From Stomorhina lunata (Eukaryota; Arthropoda; Insecta; Diptera; Rhiniidae), in contig OW121743.1 in NCBI GenBank assembly GCA_933228675.1, positions 91,983,998 through 92,047,997 on the forward strand: DNA of 64,000 nucleotides, given 5' to 3'. The notes under the pieces were generated by a model. It worked only from the letters and a program-made list of their open reading frames with translations. It was not told the DNA's origin and did no database searches. Positions 1 to 10,514 of this stretch are shown here, one piece after another. The position numbers were made by a program, and so were the translations under genes. How positions within the stretch are numbered: the first letter of the stretch is position 1; each line of letters begins with the position of its first letter.

Positions 1-1170
1 GAAAAATTAACTATAAAAATAAGAAAATTTTGAAGTTTCATACAAAAAAAATAAGAAATTTTTGTATGAAACATTTTTGAAAAATTAACTATCAAAATAA
101 GAAAATTTTGAAAAGTTTCATATAAAAAAAAAATAAGAAATTTTTGAAAAACTTCCTATAAAAAAACAATTTTTTGAGAAGTTTCTTACAAAAATTAGAA
201 AGTTTTGAACAATTTCTTATAAAAATAAGAAATTTTTAAAAAATTTCCTACAAAAATAAGAAATTTTTGAAAAATATCCAATAAAAATGTAAAATTTTTG
301 AAAAATTTCCTATAAAAATAAGAAATTTTTAAAAAATTTCCATAATAAAAAGAAATTTTTAAAAAATTTCTACAAAAAAATGTTTAACAAAATTTAGAAA
401 CTTTAAAAAATTTCCTATAAAAATAAGAAATTTTTGAAAAATTTCGTATAAAAATAAGAAGTTTTTGAAAAATTTTCTATAAAAATAAGAAATTTTTGAA
501 AAATTTTCTATAAAACTAAGAAATTTTTGAAAAATTTCTTATAAAAATAAGAAATTTTTGAAAAATTTCCTAAAAAAAATAAGTAATTTTTGTGAATTTT
601 CCTATAAAAATAAGAAATATTTAAAAAATGTCCTATAAAAATAAGAAATTTTTGAAAAATTTCCTATTGAAATATGAAATTTATGAAAAATTTTCTATTA
701 AATAAAAAAAATCGTATAAAAATAAAAAAGTTTTGTAAAATATCCTATCAAAATAAGAAATTTTTGAAAAATTTCCTTTAAAAATAAGAAATTTTCGAAA
801 AATTTTCTATTAAAATAAGAATTTTTTGTGAAATTTTCTATAAAAATATGAAAATTTTCAAAAATGTTATACAAAAATAAGAAATTTTTGAAAAACATAA
901 GAAATTTTTGTTAAATTTTATATAAAAATAAGAAATTTTTGAACTATTTTTGAAAAATTTTTGAGAAATTAACAAAAAAGAATCCTATGAAATTAAGAAA
1001 TTTTTGATAAATAAAAAATTTTTAAAAGTTTCCTTTAAAAATATAAAATGTTTGAAAATTTTAATATAAAAGTAAGAAATTTTTAAAAAATTTATTAAAA
1101 AATAGGAAATTTTGAAAAATGTTCCTATAGAATTATAAATAATACAAAAAATGTCTAACAAATACATATA
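1..1170. repeat. Degenerate ~30-bp AT-rich minisatellite array
   Basis: Tandem copies of a roughly 28-31-bp unit built from AAATTTTTGAAAAATTTCC followed by TATAAAAATAAG. Copies differ by substitutions and small indels. The unit is the reverse complement of the one in the 37.2-40.2 kb array. The array probably continues past the left edge. Apparent short ORFs here only read through the repeat. Confidence 0.9.
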
Positions 1171-2270
1171 TTTACACTCATACAAACAAACAAACATTGA
1201 AACTGTTTATATATGTGTACGTATAGATTAAACCTCTTGTGTCGATTTCAAGTTGATATGTCTACTGGCAGAACATGGGCATCCGTTTTGGCAACATAAA
1301 GAGTAAATACTTTAACGCTCTTGAGCTTATTAAGTTTTTTTAAATAATGCTGATATTTGACTTCCTGTAGATCACAACATTTGGACTACTAAAAAATAGA
1401 AAAGTAGTTGCAGGTATTAAGAGCAAAGGGGCCTTTTACACATGATTATATTTTAAAATCCTATTAACATTTAAGATCTTCCAAATAGGCTATAACTAGT
1501 TCCTATCTATAGCCTGATAATTTTAAACTATTGTATGCATATACTAAGACTAGGTTTAAAATAATAGAAGTAAATATCTTCAAAAGCGGCTTTTTGTAAC
1601 TGGCCCTGTTTATATCCCTTAAAACGCTAACCAAAAACTTTGATTTTAATCAAATATTTTTTGCAAATGTCTTTTATATTTTATGCAAATATTATGCTTT
1701 AAAGCATCTCCCTCGGCTTTTTTTAACATAAAATTTGCTTAAGACAAAGGGTAACATAAAAGACCTCTAGCAAAGCACAATTTAATCCGTCCTTCCTAAA
1801 ACATAAACTCTTTAAATTAATGTGACAAATTTTCACCCACATTCGTTTATTTTACTGCTACCTCAGCAGCGTCTGGAGTTGTGGGAAAAAATGAACATGT
1901 TTTTGCAAAATACTCGTATTTAATCTGGTTTAAGGAGCTTGTTAGCATTTCCTTTTATTAGCAAAATACATTTATATTGATCATAAAATACTTTAAAGTT
2001 GTTATAGGTTAATTGTATGAGTTGAAGGAATAGTTTTGTCTTGAATTTATTTTCAATTTATTGTTCATAAAATTTGTCTCGAAAAGTTTAGCTGTTAATA
2101 TAAATAACATTAGGTTTCAAAGAATGTGACACATGAAAGTGATTTTTTTGGTAAAAAGTTGGAAAAGGAATTGCCGGTTCTTTAAGAAAAATATTAAAGG
2201 TTTTTTTTTTTTTTTTTTTTTGACAACATACTTAAGAGTTTTATTTATATAAAAACATGATTTTTTTTCA
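1171..2270. other. Non-coding spacer, nothing recognised
   Basis: No open frame with coding character, RNA gene or transposon that I can recognise. It contains a run of about 20 T at 2201-2221. It lies on the 3' side of achaete, so it may hold enhancer or spacer sequence of a proneural locus, but no specific site could be supported. Confidence 0.4.
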
Positions 2271-2354
2271 ATTTCGACTACCCCTCCAGATCCATATTGG
2301 AAGTTCGTTTATATCACAATCTACATTTACATTCCTACTACAATAAGATCTTCT

Positions 2355-2546
2355 TTGTTGCGGAATAAATACTGTCACCTTCGGCCAATGATCAGTCCAA
2401 CAACATCTGTATTCATCGAAAATATTTTCCACGATATTAGTCAAGTAGTATTACAACAACATTATTCTTTTCAAAGAGCAATACTAAGGTTGCAATCGGA
2501 AACCATACAGACAAGATCATCAGAAATTAATGTAGGGTTCATATAA
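2355..2546 (+). CDS. Unrecognised coding-like exon, faint H2B-like resemblance
   Basis: An open frame of about 63 codons with balanced, non-repeat amino-acid composition in otherwise AT-rich DNA. It has no ATG at its left end (the first codon is TTG), so it would be an internal or last exon, or a remnant. The order of the segments FIENIFHDIS, HYSFQRAI and ETIQT loosely resembles the histone H2B fold (FVNDIFERIA, HYNKRSTI, REIQT). That resemblance is by eye only and could be chance. The last codons are supplied by the foldback element beginning at 2530. Without that insertion the frame would stop at a TGA almost at once. No splice partner is evident. Confidence 0.2.
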   Translation: MLRNKYCHLRPMISPTTSVFIENIFHDISQVVLQQHYSFQRAILRLQSETIQTRSSEINVGFI

Positions 2547-2660
2547 CTCAAGCGTCTGACGATTGAGTGAAATTTACATGTGTTTTGTTATTGTAACAAA
2601 AAGAAAATTCATGTAAATTTCACTCAATCGTCACACGCTTGAGTTATATGAACCCTACAT
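2530..2660. mobile_element. Short foldback/MITE-like element
   Basis: Two 51-bp arms (2530-2580 and 2610-2660) are inverted repeats of each other with one mismatch, around a 29-bp loop. The ends read ATGTAGGGTTCATATAAC inwards from each side. There is TA-rich sequence at both borders, so a TA target duplication is possible. The arms are almost identical, which points to recent insertion or gene conversion. It has no coding capacity. Confidence 0.8.
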
Positions 2661-2744
2661 AATTGAATTTTAATTTCTTTAAAAATGAAATTAATGACTT
2701 TTATTAAAGTATTTATCCTATAAAATAACAAAAATTCAAACAAC

Positions 2745-3400
2745 TCAACGACTCCTTGGGGTACTTGCCTTGGAGCCATATTTTTCACCTATTTTTCCTC
2801 TCAAGGTGCCAATCGCAGTTCTAAACAGAATTTGATGAAATTTAACGCACTTCTATTGATTATTTCAAAAAGGAAGTCCACTAATTTTGGTTTTAGTTCG
2901 TCGCCTTCTTTTCAATGTACAAGTCGCAATTCTCAACAGAATTTGATTAAATTAATTAATTCAGAAAATATCTCTACAATTTTAGTTAAAATTAGACCCC
3001 TTGGTGGACCTGTCTTGGACCCCCATTTCTCACTTATTTTTCTCCTTAATGTACAATCCGCAATTTTCTACAGAATTCGATTAAATTCAACACACGTCTA
3101 TTAGTTGATCTTAATTTTGGTTTAAATCAATTGACTTCTTGGGTACCTGCCATGGACTCCAATTTTTCATCTTTTTTGTATATATAAGCCGCAAACTTCT
3201 ACTAATTTTTGTTGAAATCCATCCACTTCTTGGGGTGCCTGCTTTAGACCTCAATTTTTTAAACCGCAGTTCTCAACAGAATTTGATGAAATTCGGCACA
3301 CGTCTATTAGATGATCCAAAACAGAGCTCTACCCATTTTGGTTGAAATCCCTCGACTCCTAGGGATACCTGCCTAGGACTTACACTTAAATTCAATTTAA
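2745..3400. repeat. Degenerate tandem repeat with TTGGGGTACCTGCCTTGGA core
   Basis: At least four to five diverged copies (cores near 2750, 2998, 3133, 3225 and 3355) of a unit. The unit contains a CTTGGG.TACCTGCC..GGA core, a T-rich run, CGCAATTCTCAACAGAATTT and ACACGTCTATTAG. Spacing is irregular (about 90-245 bp) because of internal deletions. No protein is recognised. Small open frames across it are by-products. Confidence 0.6.
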
Positions 3401-3749
3401 TTAAAAAGTTACGCCTAAACGACTGCAACACTTTTTGCTTAAATTGCACATAACAATTTATGTGACTTTTTTCATAAAATTTTGAACTTTGTTCTACGAT
3501 CGTTAAATTTCGGTGAATTTTTTTCGCTCAACCTTAAGAAGAGACTTTCGCCTTTCAAGTGGTTATGGTGGGAGTACCTAGCAATGCCGAGCCAACATAG
3601 CTTTTGTCAAAAGAAAAATGAAAACACTGAATTTTGTAGAGCTTTTTTCTTCTAAACTATAAACGAGATTATGTCAATTTCTTCTGCAGACTAAAACCAA
3701 GGTTCTGTGTCTTAATTCAATCGACACGAAGATTTTTTTTTTGTATTAG

Positions 3750-4131
3750 ACCAACATTCAGGGGATGAACCCTACATATGCATTGCAATGGAACTAGGAA
3801 AACAGGTTTTGGAAAGGAGGATAGAGAGAGTATTTGTGGATATTCGACTTGAACCTTTGGATAACATCATTAGAGGGTAAGACAGATGCAGAAAGTTTAT
3901 TTCACGTTCGTGCTGTGTGGCTAAATAACGAATTTTCTCTATAGTGCGTCATGCGATCCACTGGAAAATCTACTACAAAGGGATGAGCCCTTGTTGAATC
4001 GCGTGTGCTATGAAGAAATGTATGGGTTTCAGAAACAAGATCCCTTTTTTCGTTGGATCACATGCCATTATAGTAGCGATAGAAGAGTGAAACGCAACCC
4101 ATATTACGACGATGTTCCAATGAGGCAATAG
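3750..4131 (+). CDS. Unrecognised gene 3' end, two exons (3750-3876, 3945-4131)
   Basis: Two open exons are joined by a 68-nt intron with GTAAGA donor and TTTCTCTATAG acceptor. The phase agrees (phase 2), and the frame runs to a TAG at 4129-4131. Exon 1 is preceded by a strong acceptor: ten T followed by GTATTAG. It therefore probably continues an upstream exon that I could not find. If translation began at the in-frame ATG at 3788 the product would be 91 residues. The peptide is basic and mixed, not low-complexity: MELGKQVLERRIERVFVD near the start and VKRNPYYDDVPMRQ at the end, with cysteines in the middle. I do not recognise the family, and no signal peptide or membrane segment is visible. 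A LINE remnant on the opposite strand starts just after the stop. It may be a real gene end or a recently dead one. Confidence 0.45.
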
Positions 4132-4133
4132 AG

Positions 4134-4435
4134 TTGCCTACCCTACTGTCACCGACAAGCACCTTCGCCCCCTCTTGTACACGGTCGAGAAGCTCCAAAA
4201 TAGACATTGAAGCACCGGCCCATACATGAGAGTTTTATTCCATTTTCGGTCGGATATAAGTGGTATAGATATTAAGGAGATCAGTTGGAGTCTAACACCG
4301 CTTTAGAAAGCCGAGACACTTGAATGATTTTTTCGAAACTTGAAAAACGTCTTTAGTCCCAAGAACAGCACAATAAATTTTCATGCCTAGAACATTAAGA
4401 GTTTCTGATTCCTCAATATATCTGTTATCCTTGAC
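4134..4435 (-). pseudogene. Jockey-like LINE reverse-transcriptase remnant
   Basis: Read on the minus strand, the segment gives the C-terminal part of a Jockey-type reverse transcriptase. It shows [11 protein letters not shown], then KCLGFLKRC, then IRPKME, then NSHVWAGAS and LELLDRVQEGAKVL. Two in-frame stops interrupt it (after the KRC motif and after KME), so it is dead. Only this fragment of ORF2 is present; no endonuclease or poly(A) tail is seen. Confidence 0.7.
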
Positions 4436-4453
4436 CCCCGGGGGAGCATAGGG

Positions 4454-4456
<3 letters not shown>

Positions 4457-4544
<88 letters not shown>

Positions 4545-4549
4545 GTATG

Positions 4550-4604
<55 letters not shown>

Positions 4605-4630
4605 CTACATATATATATATATATATATAG
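4457..4630. repeat. (TA)n microsatellite with ATGT interruptions
   Basis: An almost pure alternating AT tract of about 170 bp, interrupted by a few ATGTATGT and CTACAT units. It is self-complementary and prone to cruciform formation and to length error in assembly. Confidence 0.95.
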
Positions 4631-4895
4631 AATGGCTATCTCGAAAACGGCTCTAACGATTTTGATAAAATTTCGTCATTGGGTACCTTTTTTGATGTAT
4701 AGGTCGAATAAGAAGGGACTTTTGGAACCTTTGCCTCTAAGAGGGTAAAAAAGGGGAAAAATCGAATCGAATATGCTATATCTACTAAAGTAATAGGCAT
4801 AGAAACAAAATTTAAATTATACTTTGAAGAGCTGTTTAAATAAGCGGACAGGTGTTTGGTACTTTTTTCAATCTATGCCCGATAGGGGTAAAAAA

Positions 4896-4981
4896 GGGTG
4901 AAAATAGTTTTTTTGGTACCATTTTTGAGCCACTCTTAGGGTGAAAATAGTTTTTTTGGTACCATTTTTGAGCCACTCTTA
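4896..4981. repeat. Exact 43-bp tandem duplication
   Basis: A 43-bp segment starting GGGTGAAAATAG and ending GCCACTCTTA occurs twice head to tail (4896-4938 and 4939-4981). It lies in a stretch (4640-5260) of GGTACC-containing, GGGTAAAAAAGGG-rich repeat sequence with no recognisable gene. Confidence 0.85.
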
Positions 4982-5339
4982 TCTTTTGAACCAAACAATA
5001 TAGAAAATAATTTTGTAATGCAATCAACAAATGTCAGAAAAACATTGAACACGTATTTGGTACTCTTTAGATTTCGGGGGCCAAAATGGGTAAAAAAGGG
5101 ATAAAGTGATAATTTAACACCTCATGAAGTAATATCAATAGGAACAATATGTTAACTGCGTTTTTATAAAAAGCACCGAATTCAATTGGTACCAAGTACC
5201 AAATATGATATGTAACTTTTTAGAAATTGGGGATAAAAGGGGAAAAAATTGGTAATGTTATAACTTTTAAATAAAATAATGTTTTTCTGTCATGCATGTC
5301 ATTTATAGAATAGTAAACTATGCATATAACCATGTTATG

Positions 5340-6070
5340 CTCATGCAATAATCTTTAGCTAAGATTATTGCGCATGAGACGACAAAGGTTTTTAAATTGG
5401 TATCACTAATTTCCGACAGGTGGCGCCACTGAAAATGACTCAAATTAAATTAAATCGTAATCGCAAATGAGCCGGCGAAGGTTTTTAAATTTGTATGAAC
5501 AATTTTTATGAACAATTTCCGACAGGTGGCGCCACTGAAAATTACTAAAAATGAATGAAATCGTAAACTGTGCATTTGATCAGGCTATGATCTTTAGCAA
5601 AGTGGTTGCACATGAGCCGACGAAGGTTTCTTAGTTGGTATGATTAATTTTCGATAGGTGGCGCCACTGAAAATTACACAAAGTGAATTAAATCGTAAGC
5701 TGTGCTTTTGATCATAAAATGATATTTAACAAAGTTGTTGCACATGAGGTTTTTTCGTTGATATGAACAATTCTCGACAGGTGGCGCTACTGAAAATTAC
5801 TAAAAATTAATTAAATCGTAAGCTGTGCATTTGATCATGCTACGATCTTTTGTAAAGTTGTTACGCATAAGCCGACAAAGGTTTCTTAGCTCGTATGACT
5901 AATTTCGGACAGGTGGCTCCACTGAAAATTACTCAAAATTAAATTAATCGTAAACTGCGCATTTGATCAGGCTATGCTCTTTAGCAAAGTTCTTGCGCAT
6001 GAGTCGACGGAGGTTTCTAAGTCGGTATGACCAATTTCCAAAATTATTCATATTAAACTATGCATTTGAT
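5340..6070. repeat. ~125-bp tandem repeat with GGTGGCGCCACTGAAAAT core
   Basis: Five copies of a unit with cores near 5417, 5523, 5655, 5778 and 5910, so spacings are 106-132 bp. Each has GACAGGTGGCGCCACTGAAA, a TTAAATCGTAA segment, TTTGATCA and GCACATGAGCCGACGAAGG. Copies are diverged but collinear. It is unrelated to the 28-34-bp arrays, and no coding capacity is seen. Confidence 0.85.
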
Positions 6071-6366
6071 CATGTGTTGATAGGACAAAATTAATAAAAT
6101 GATTAAAAATTAATTGGATATTTGTGTGCCGTCTTTTCTCAAAATTTATTTTAATTGGTTAGTACTTTATAAAATAAAATATATGAAAACTTTAAAATTT
6201 GCCTCTAAATGCTTATCATAAAGCTCCGAACAAGGTTCGGTCTCGCAGGTATGTTAAGCTAAAAAATTAGCCTGGAACAGAAGAAAATCAAAACTTAACG
6301 AAAAATATCGTTAGAAAAATATTTAAATGAAAAAGCCAATTGAAATTTCTGTGTAATAAATATTGT

Positions 6367-6372
6367 TTTATT
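6367..6372 (-). terminator. Poly(A) signal of achaete
   Basis: AATAAA on the minus strand, about 400 nt after the achaete stop codon, is the first canonical signal downstream. It would place cleavage near 6340-6355 and give a 3'UTR of roughly 420-430 nt. Confidence 0.5.
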
Positions 6373-6461
6373 CAACATAAAATAATTATTGTCTTTTAAG
6401 TTTAGAGTCTTCCAATTTTTAATACTAAAAAAATTCATATAAAACTAAAATATTTTAAATC

Positions 6462-6474
6462 ATTGTCTTCCACT
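6462..6474 (-). promoter_or_regulatory. Proneural-box-like 3'UTR motif
   Basis: The minus strand (mRNA sense) reads AGTGGAAGACAAT. This shares GGAAGACAAT with the proneural box AATGGAAGACAAT described in 3'UTRs of Drosophila proneural genes, which is complementary to GY-box sites. A second GGAAGAC lies at 6407-6413. Both fall inside the predicted achaete 3'UTR. Confidence 0.55.
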
Positions 6475-6774
6475 TAAAATATAAACTTAAAATTATGCAA
6501 TAAAATAACAGGCACAGCAATTAAAACTTAAACTAAATTAAAACTAATTTGTACATTTTCGTTTTAACAATAAAAATCGTTCATGAGGTAGAAACAAATT
6601 CTGAATCACTCAATTTCACACTTCATTAGTTACTCCTCGCAAAAGTTGTAATAAAATGAATAATACTTTTAAAAGTGACCAATCAATGGCTTTTCTTAGG
6701 CAGGACTAGATTATCAAAATCTTGGCTTGTTGACAATACAGATGATGATGAGGACAATGTTGTTTATTTCTTAT

Positions 6775-7659
6775 TTACTGATCTTGCCACAAGGAGATGT
6801 AGTCCAAAAGTTCTTCATCATCTGTGGATGAGCCAGAACTGGTATTGTTGGGCTGATAGTCATCGAAACTAAATGATGACGATGAGTTGGGCTCCTCCAT
6901 CTTAATGGGTGTAGTATTTGGTGTATTCAAGGCAAATGTCGATTCGTTGTTTGATTGATAATGATTTGGTGAATGATGATATTGATAGGATTCTTGTGAG
7001 CCACAAGAATTGGCTGGAGATATTAAATTGTGCTGTTGAAAGCTGCCGGCATAGCTTAGAGGAGCACAGTAAGGCAGCGATGTTTGTTGGAGAGGAGCTT
7101 GTTGATAGTAGTTATGGCTGGCAGAGGAGTTGTGTTGATATAGAGAAGGTGGTGGTGAGCTACTGGTTGAGGAGGCATATGAAACGGGAGAATTGGCTAT
7201 GGTGCCATATGATGAAACACTGGAGGCATCACTGTTGTCAACTTCATCAATCAAATTCTTAAGACGACGTATATATTCAGCCGCCATACGCAAAGTGTCA
7301 ACTTTGCTTAGCTTCTTGTCGGCGCCGGGACCAATACCACGTCTGCCATTACTAATTTCAGCCACTATCGCTGTAGGTATATGTTTTCTCAATGTGGAAA
7401 AACCATCATTGACTTGCTTAACACGACAGCGTTCGCGAGCATTACGTCTCACTACAGCTGGATTATTAGAATCCAAAGTTGTGCCAGCAGCCATTAGGCT
7501 ATTGTTAGTCATGGGCTTTGTATACGGTGCAGGTGCTATAGATCTTTGGTGATTGACATTACGCGTTCTGAGAACTTGCTGCTGTGGAACATGTTGCATT
7601 AGCATTTGATATTGTGTGGGTTGTTGATGATAAACCATATTTTCGGAACCCAAAGCCAT
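6775..7659 (-). CDS. ac: Achaete, proneural bHLH transcription factor
   Basis: A single-exon 294-residue protein, as expected for achaete-scute complex genes. Residues 71-135 form the bHLH: basic region [14 protein letters not shown], then helix 1, the loop with [18 protein letters not shown], and helix 2 ending YIRRLKNL. The loop, the start MALGSEN and the end DYISLWQD are specific to achaete rather than scute, lethal of scute or asense. The remainder is Q-, N-, S- and P-rich. An acidic C-terminal tail ([13 protein letters not shown]) is the usual activation motif and the region shared across the complex. The protein should dimerise with Daughterless on E-boxes to specify sensory and neural precursors. 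It is longer than the roughly 200-residue Drosophila protein because of extended N-terminal and linker regions. Oddity: the position that is Asn in the usual RERNRV is Cys here. The start is chosen from the MALGSEN match. Confidence 0.95.
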   Translation of the reverse strand: MALGSENMVYHQQPTQYQMLMQHVPQQQVLRTRNVNHQRSIAPAPYTKPMTNNSLMAAGTTLDSNNPAVVRRNARERCRVKQVNDGFSTLRKHIPTAIVAEISNGRRGIGPGADKKLSKVDTLRMAAEYIRRLKNLIDEVDNSDASSVSSYGTIANSPVSYASSTSSSPPPSLYQHNSSASHNYYQQAPLQQTSLPYCAPLSYAGSFQQHNLISPANSCGSQESYQYHHSPNHYQSNNESTFALNTPNTTPIKMEEPNSSSSFSFDDYQPNNTSSGSSTDDEELLDYISLWQDQ

Positions 7660-7757
7660 TTTTGTGAATTTGTAATTTTTTTGGTATATATATTTTGGTT
7701 GAATTTATAAAATTTTTTTATTAAATTTTGATGTTTACTCTTTGGATGCTTAAGATG

Positions 7758-7794
7758 TAATGATGCCCTTCTCTGCGCCGGCCGGCTATTTAAA
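7758..7794 (-). promoter_or_regulatory. Achaete core promoter (TATA-like box and initiator)
   Basis: On the minus strand TTTAAATA (7794-7787) is followed by a GC-rich stretch. An initiator-like ATCATTA puts +1 at about 7761, 33 nt after the first T of the box. The resulting 5'UTR is about 100 nt. The position is inferred from sequence alone. Confidence 0.5.
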
Positions 7795-7799
7795 TGATT

Positions 7800-8700
7800 T
7801 CCTCTTGTATCCTCAAATTAAAGGAATTTCATTCAACACTAAACATTTTTTTACCTGCTATTCATTTTTACTCTTTACAGGTAAATCCAAAATCTGAGAT
7901 CAACCTTAAACTCCTCTGCTCACTAACAAAAAAGATCTCTGCTTTAGCCGAAAACTCTCAACAGGATATCTTAAACTAAACTTAAACTCTCACAAAATAA
8001 GCATCCCTTTAAAAAACTCTCAACAAAATGTTACCTTTTCTACTCTTTTGTCTCTGCTAGTGAGTTTTATGGCTAAGAAATCTTGGTAGATGTGAGATTT
8101 TTACTTCGACAAACTCAACTTACTCAGATTTTAGTCGTACGTGCACTCTAAATAAATATGTTAAACTCTGAGATTACTTAAGTTAAGTTATCTACTTTTC
8201 TTGTTTACCTTTGCAGGCAATTTTGTGAGGGGAACTTCAATTCTTGATTAAAAGATGGGAACAGTTTTCAAGTCTTACTATTTCCCCTTATTATCTGGAG
8301 TTTGCAGAATTTGACTTCATTGTTAAATTTTGTTTAACACAAGTAACTTGACTTCATTTATTTTTGTTTCTTCTTTCCTGTCTTTTGCAGCAGTCGCGTG
8401 CCGTCTACTTAGCAGGTTTTGGTTTTCGTTTCTTGAAATTAGGCTTAGGTAGACTTGGGTGGAAAATTATTTAATTTAAGCTCTTTGTAAGAAGGAACAA
8501 AAGGTTTTCGTAGTGATTTGAATGAAAATCTTTCAGAACATTAATAGATGCCATACTTTTACATTCAGAAAAAAAGCAAAGCTTTCACTGGTTCTTTGTA
8601 CCGAAGCGATAATCAGTTAAATATAATCTCTATTAGTCTCTTTATTAAAATAATTATTATGGTTTGAGCAAGTCATCAGCATACGATCACTGATAACGAT
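7800..8700. other. Upstream region of achaete
   Basis: Non-coding. By eye I found no canonical CAGCTG, CAGGTG or CACCTG E-box in this stretch. That is unusual for an autoregulated proneural promoter and should be rechecked computationally. The only clear factor site is the Hairy-type C-box at 8392-8402. Confidence 0.4.
8392..8402 (-). promoter_or_regulatory. Hairy-type C-box upstream of achaete
   Basis: The minus strand reads GGCACGCGACT. This matches ten of eleven bases of the Hairy binding site (GGCACGCGACA) known upstream of Drosophila achaete, where Hairy represses the gene to pattern sensory bristles. It sits about 630 nt before the predicted start site. Confidence 0.6.
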
Positions 8701-8704
8701 TTGT

Positions 8705-9015
8705 ATAATCACCATCAAAATGAATAGGGGGTATATTGAGATTGTCATTCCTTAAAATTTACTCAAAAACCAAAAGGGATATATAACCTGAATCCTCATG
8801 AAATTCTAAGACGATTGAGTCCGTCTGTATGTCTGTTGTCGGCACGAAAGGGCCTGAACGAAAGGAGGTAGGTTACTGATAATCATTTCTTGGAAAAATT
8901 TAATATTGAAATTGGGTGAAATCGGTTTACATTTGAAAATAGCTCCCTTATAAAACAATGAGTAGCCAGCCCATACCACCAGAAGCCGAAGACTTTTTGT
9001 AATTTTCATAAATAT
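8705..9015 (+). mobile_element. Remnant of a GTCY-microsatellite dispersed element
   Basis: Starts CACCATCAAAATGAATAGGG and continues with GGTATATTGAGATTGTCATTCC, a short GTCCGTCTGT tract and CTGAACGAAAGGAG. The same order occurs at 63474-64000, so it is a dispersed, non-coding repeat. It resembles the mini-me/DINE-like elements of flies. Confidence 0.7.
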
Positions 9016-9344
9016 CACGATTATTAATGAAACTCGTGAAAATGAGTATTAAAAGCATTCAGTTGGAATTTGTGTGTTAGCAAATTCGTTTGGTGCCGCA
9101 TTGTTAAAGAAAAAACAAAGTATACAAGAAACAAAATCAAAATCCAATTTATAGCAACAAAATACATAGTTCGAGAGAAAAAAAGAAATATAATCTTGAA
9201 CATTGTTGACACGACCATATTATTTTTGTAAACATTGTTTGAAATAAATGTAACCGAATTGGGACTATTTTTACGAAACAGAAATAAATTCCAATACTAA
9301 CAATTTCAGATTTTTATATTTTTTAGAATAAAACAAATCTAAGA

Positions 9345-10095
9345 TATTTTCGATACAACATTTGTTTTATAGAAAAATTTTTGATAAAAATATTTTTCTT
9401 TGAAAAATTTTTCGATAAAAATTATTTTTCATAGATAATTTTGAATAAAAATATTTTTCTGTGAAAATTTTTGAATAAAAATATTTTTCTGTGGAAATTT
9501 TCCATAAAAATATTTTTCTAAACGAATTTTTCTATAGAAAAATTTTCGATAGAAATATTTTTCTGTAAAAAAATTTGTGTACAAAAATTTTTGAAAAAAA
9601 AATTTTTGTTAAAAAAATTTCTATAGAAAATTTTTGATAAAAAAAAATTTTTCTATACAAAAATTTTTGTCAAAAATATTTTCAATAGAAAAATTTTTGA
9701 TAAAAAAATTGCCTATAGAAAAATTTTTGATAAAAAATTGTTAAAAAAAATTTTTATTGAAAAATTTTTAATAAAAAAATTTTCTATAGAAAAATTTTTG
9801 ATAAAAGAATTTTCTATAGAAAAATATTTGTTAAAAAAATGTTCTATAGAAAAATTTTTTAAAGGAAAATTTTCCATAGAAAAATTTTTTTAAGGAAAAT
9901 TTTTTTAAAAAAATGTTTTATTGAAAAATTTTTAATAAAAAAATTTTCTATAGAAAAATTTTTGATAAAAGAATTTTCTATAGAAAAATATTTGTTAAAA
10001 AAATTTTCTATAGAAAAATTTTTGTTAAAAAAATTTTCCATAGAAAAATTTTTGATAAAAAAAAATTCTAAAGAAAAAGTTTTGATATGGAAACA
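9345..10095. repeat. ~29-30-bp minisatellite array
   Basis: Units read CTATAGAAAAATTTTTGATA followed by AAAAAATTTT, with many variants. This is the reverse complement of the 33.2-34.7 kb array unit. The first ~250 bp are most diverged and the middle is most regular. The open frame on the minus strand across 9859-10119 is repeat read-through. Confidence 0.9.
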
Positions 10096-10514
10096 ACCAA
10101 AATTCCACCTAAACAACACTTAAATGCCAATTAACGATAAAGTTAAAATTCAAAAAATTTTTAAAATAGACCTGAGGAAAAAAATATAATTTTTTAATAT
10201 GAAAAAGTCTAAGTAAATTTCATAATATTTTGACAAAACTCAGACATTTGGTACTTACAGACCACAGAATTGTAAATCATATCTTACCTTGGAATTTCTT
10301 AATTATAAAGTATTAATGAAATTATTAACAATCAAAGTAAAAAATCAGGTAGCTTAAAAACTCTGGACGGGTCATGGGCACGCTTTCCCCTTATCCGGTT
10401 GATCTTAAATTTTCAAGGGACTATTTTTTAGCATTTGGAACAAATCTTTTGTTTAGTCTCATACAAATTCCAACTTTGAAAAATAACTGGCACCCTAGTC
10501 ACTTATATTCACTA

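Noticed and set aside
6219..6225. Brd-box AGCTTTA on the achaete strand
   Set aside because: It lies about 120-140 nt beyond the predicted cleavage site, so it is probably not in the mRNA; a 7-mer is expected by chance in such sequence.
6918..7552. 114- and 119-codon plus-strand frames
   Set aside because: Antisense shadows of the achaete coding sequence.
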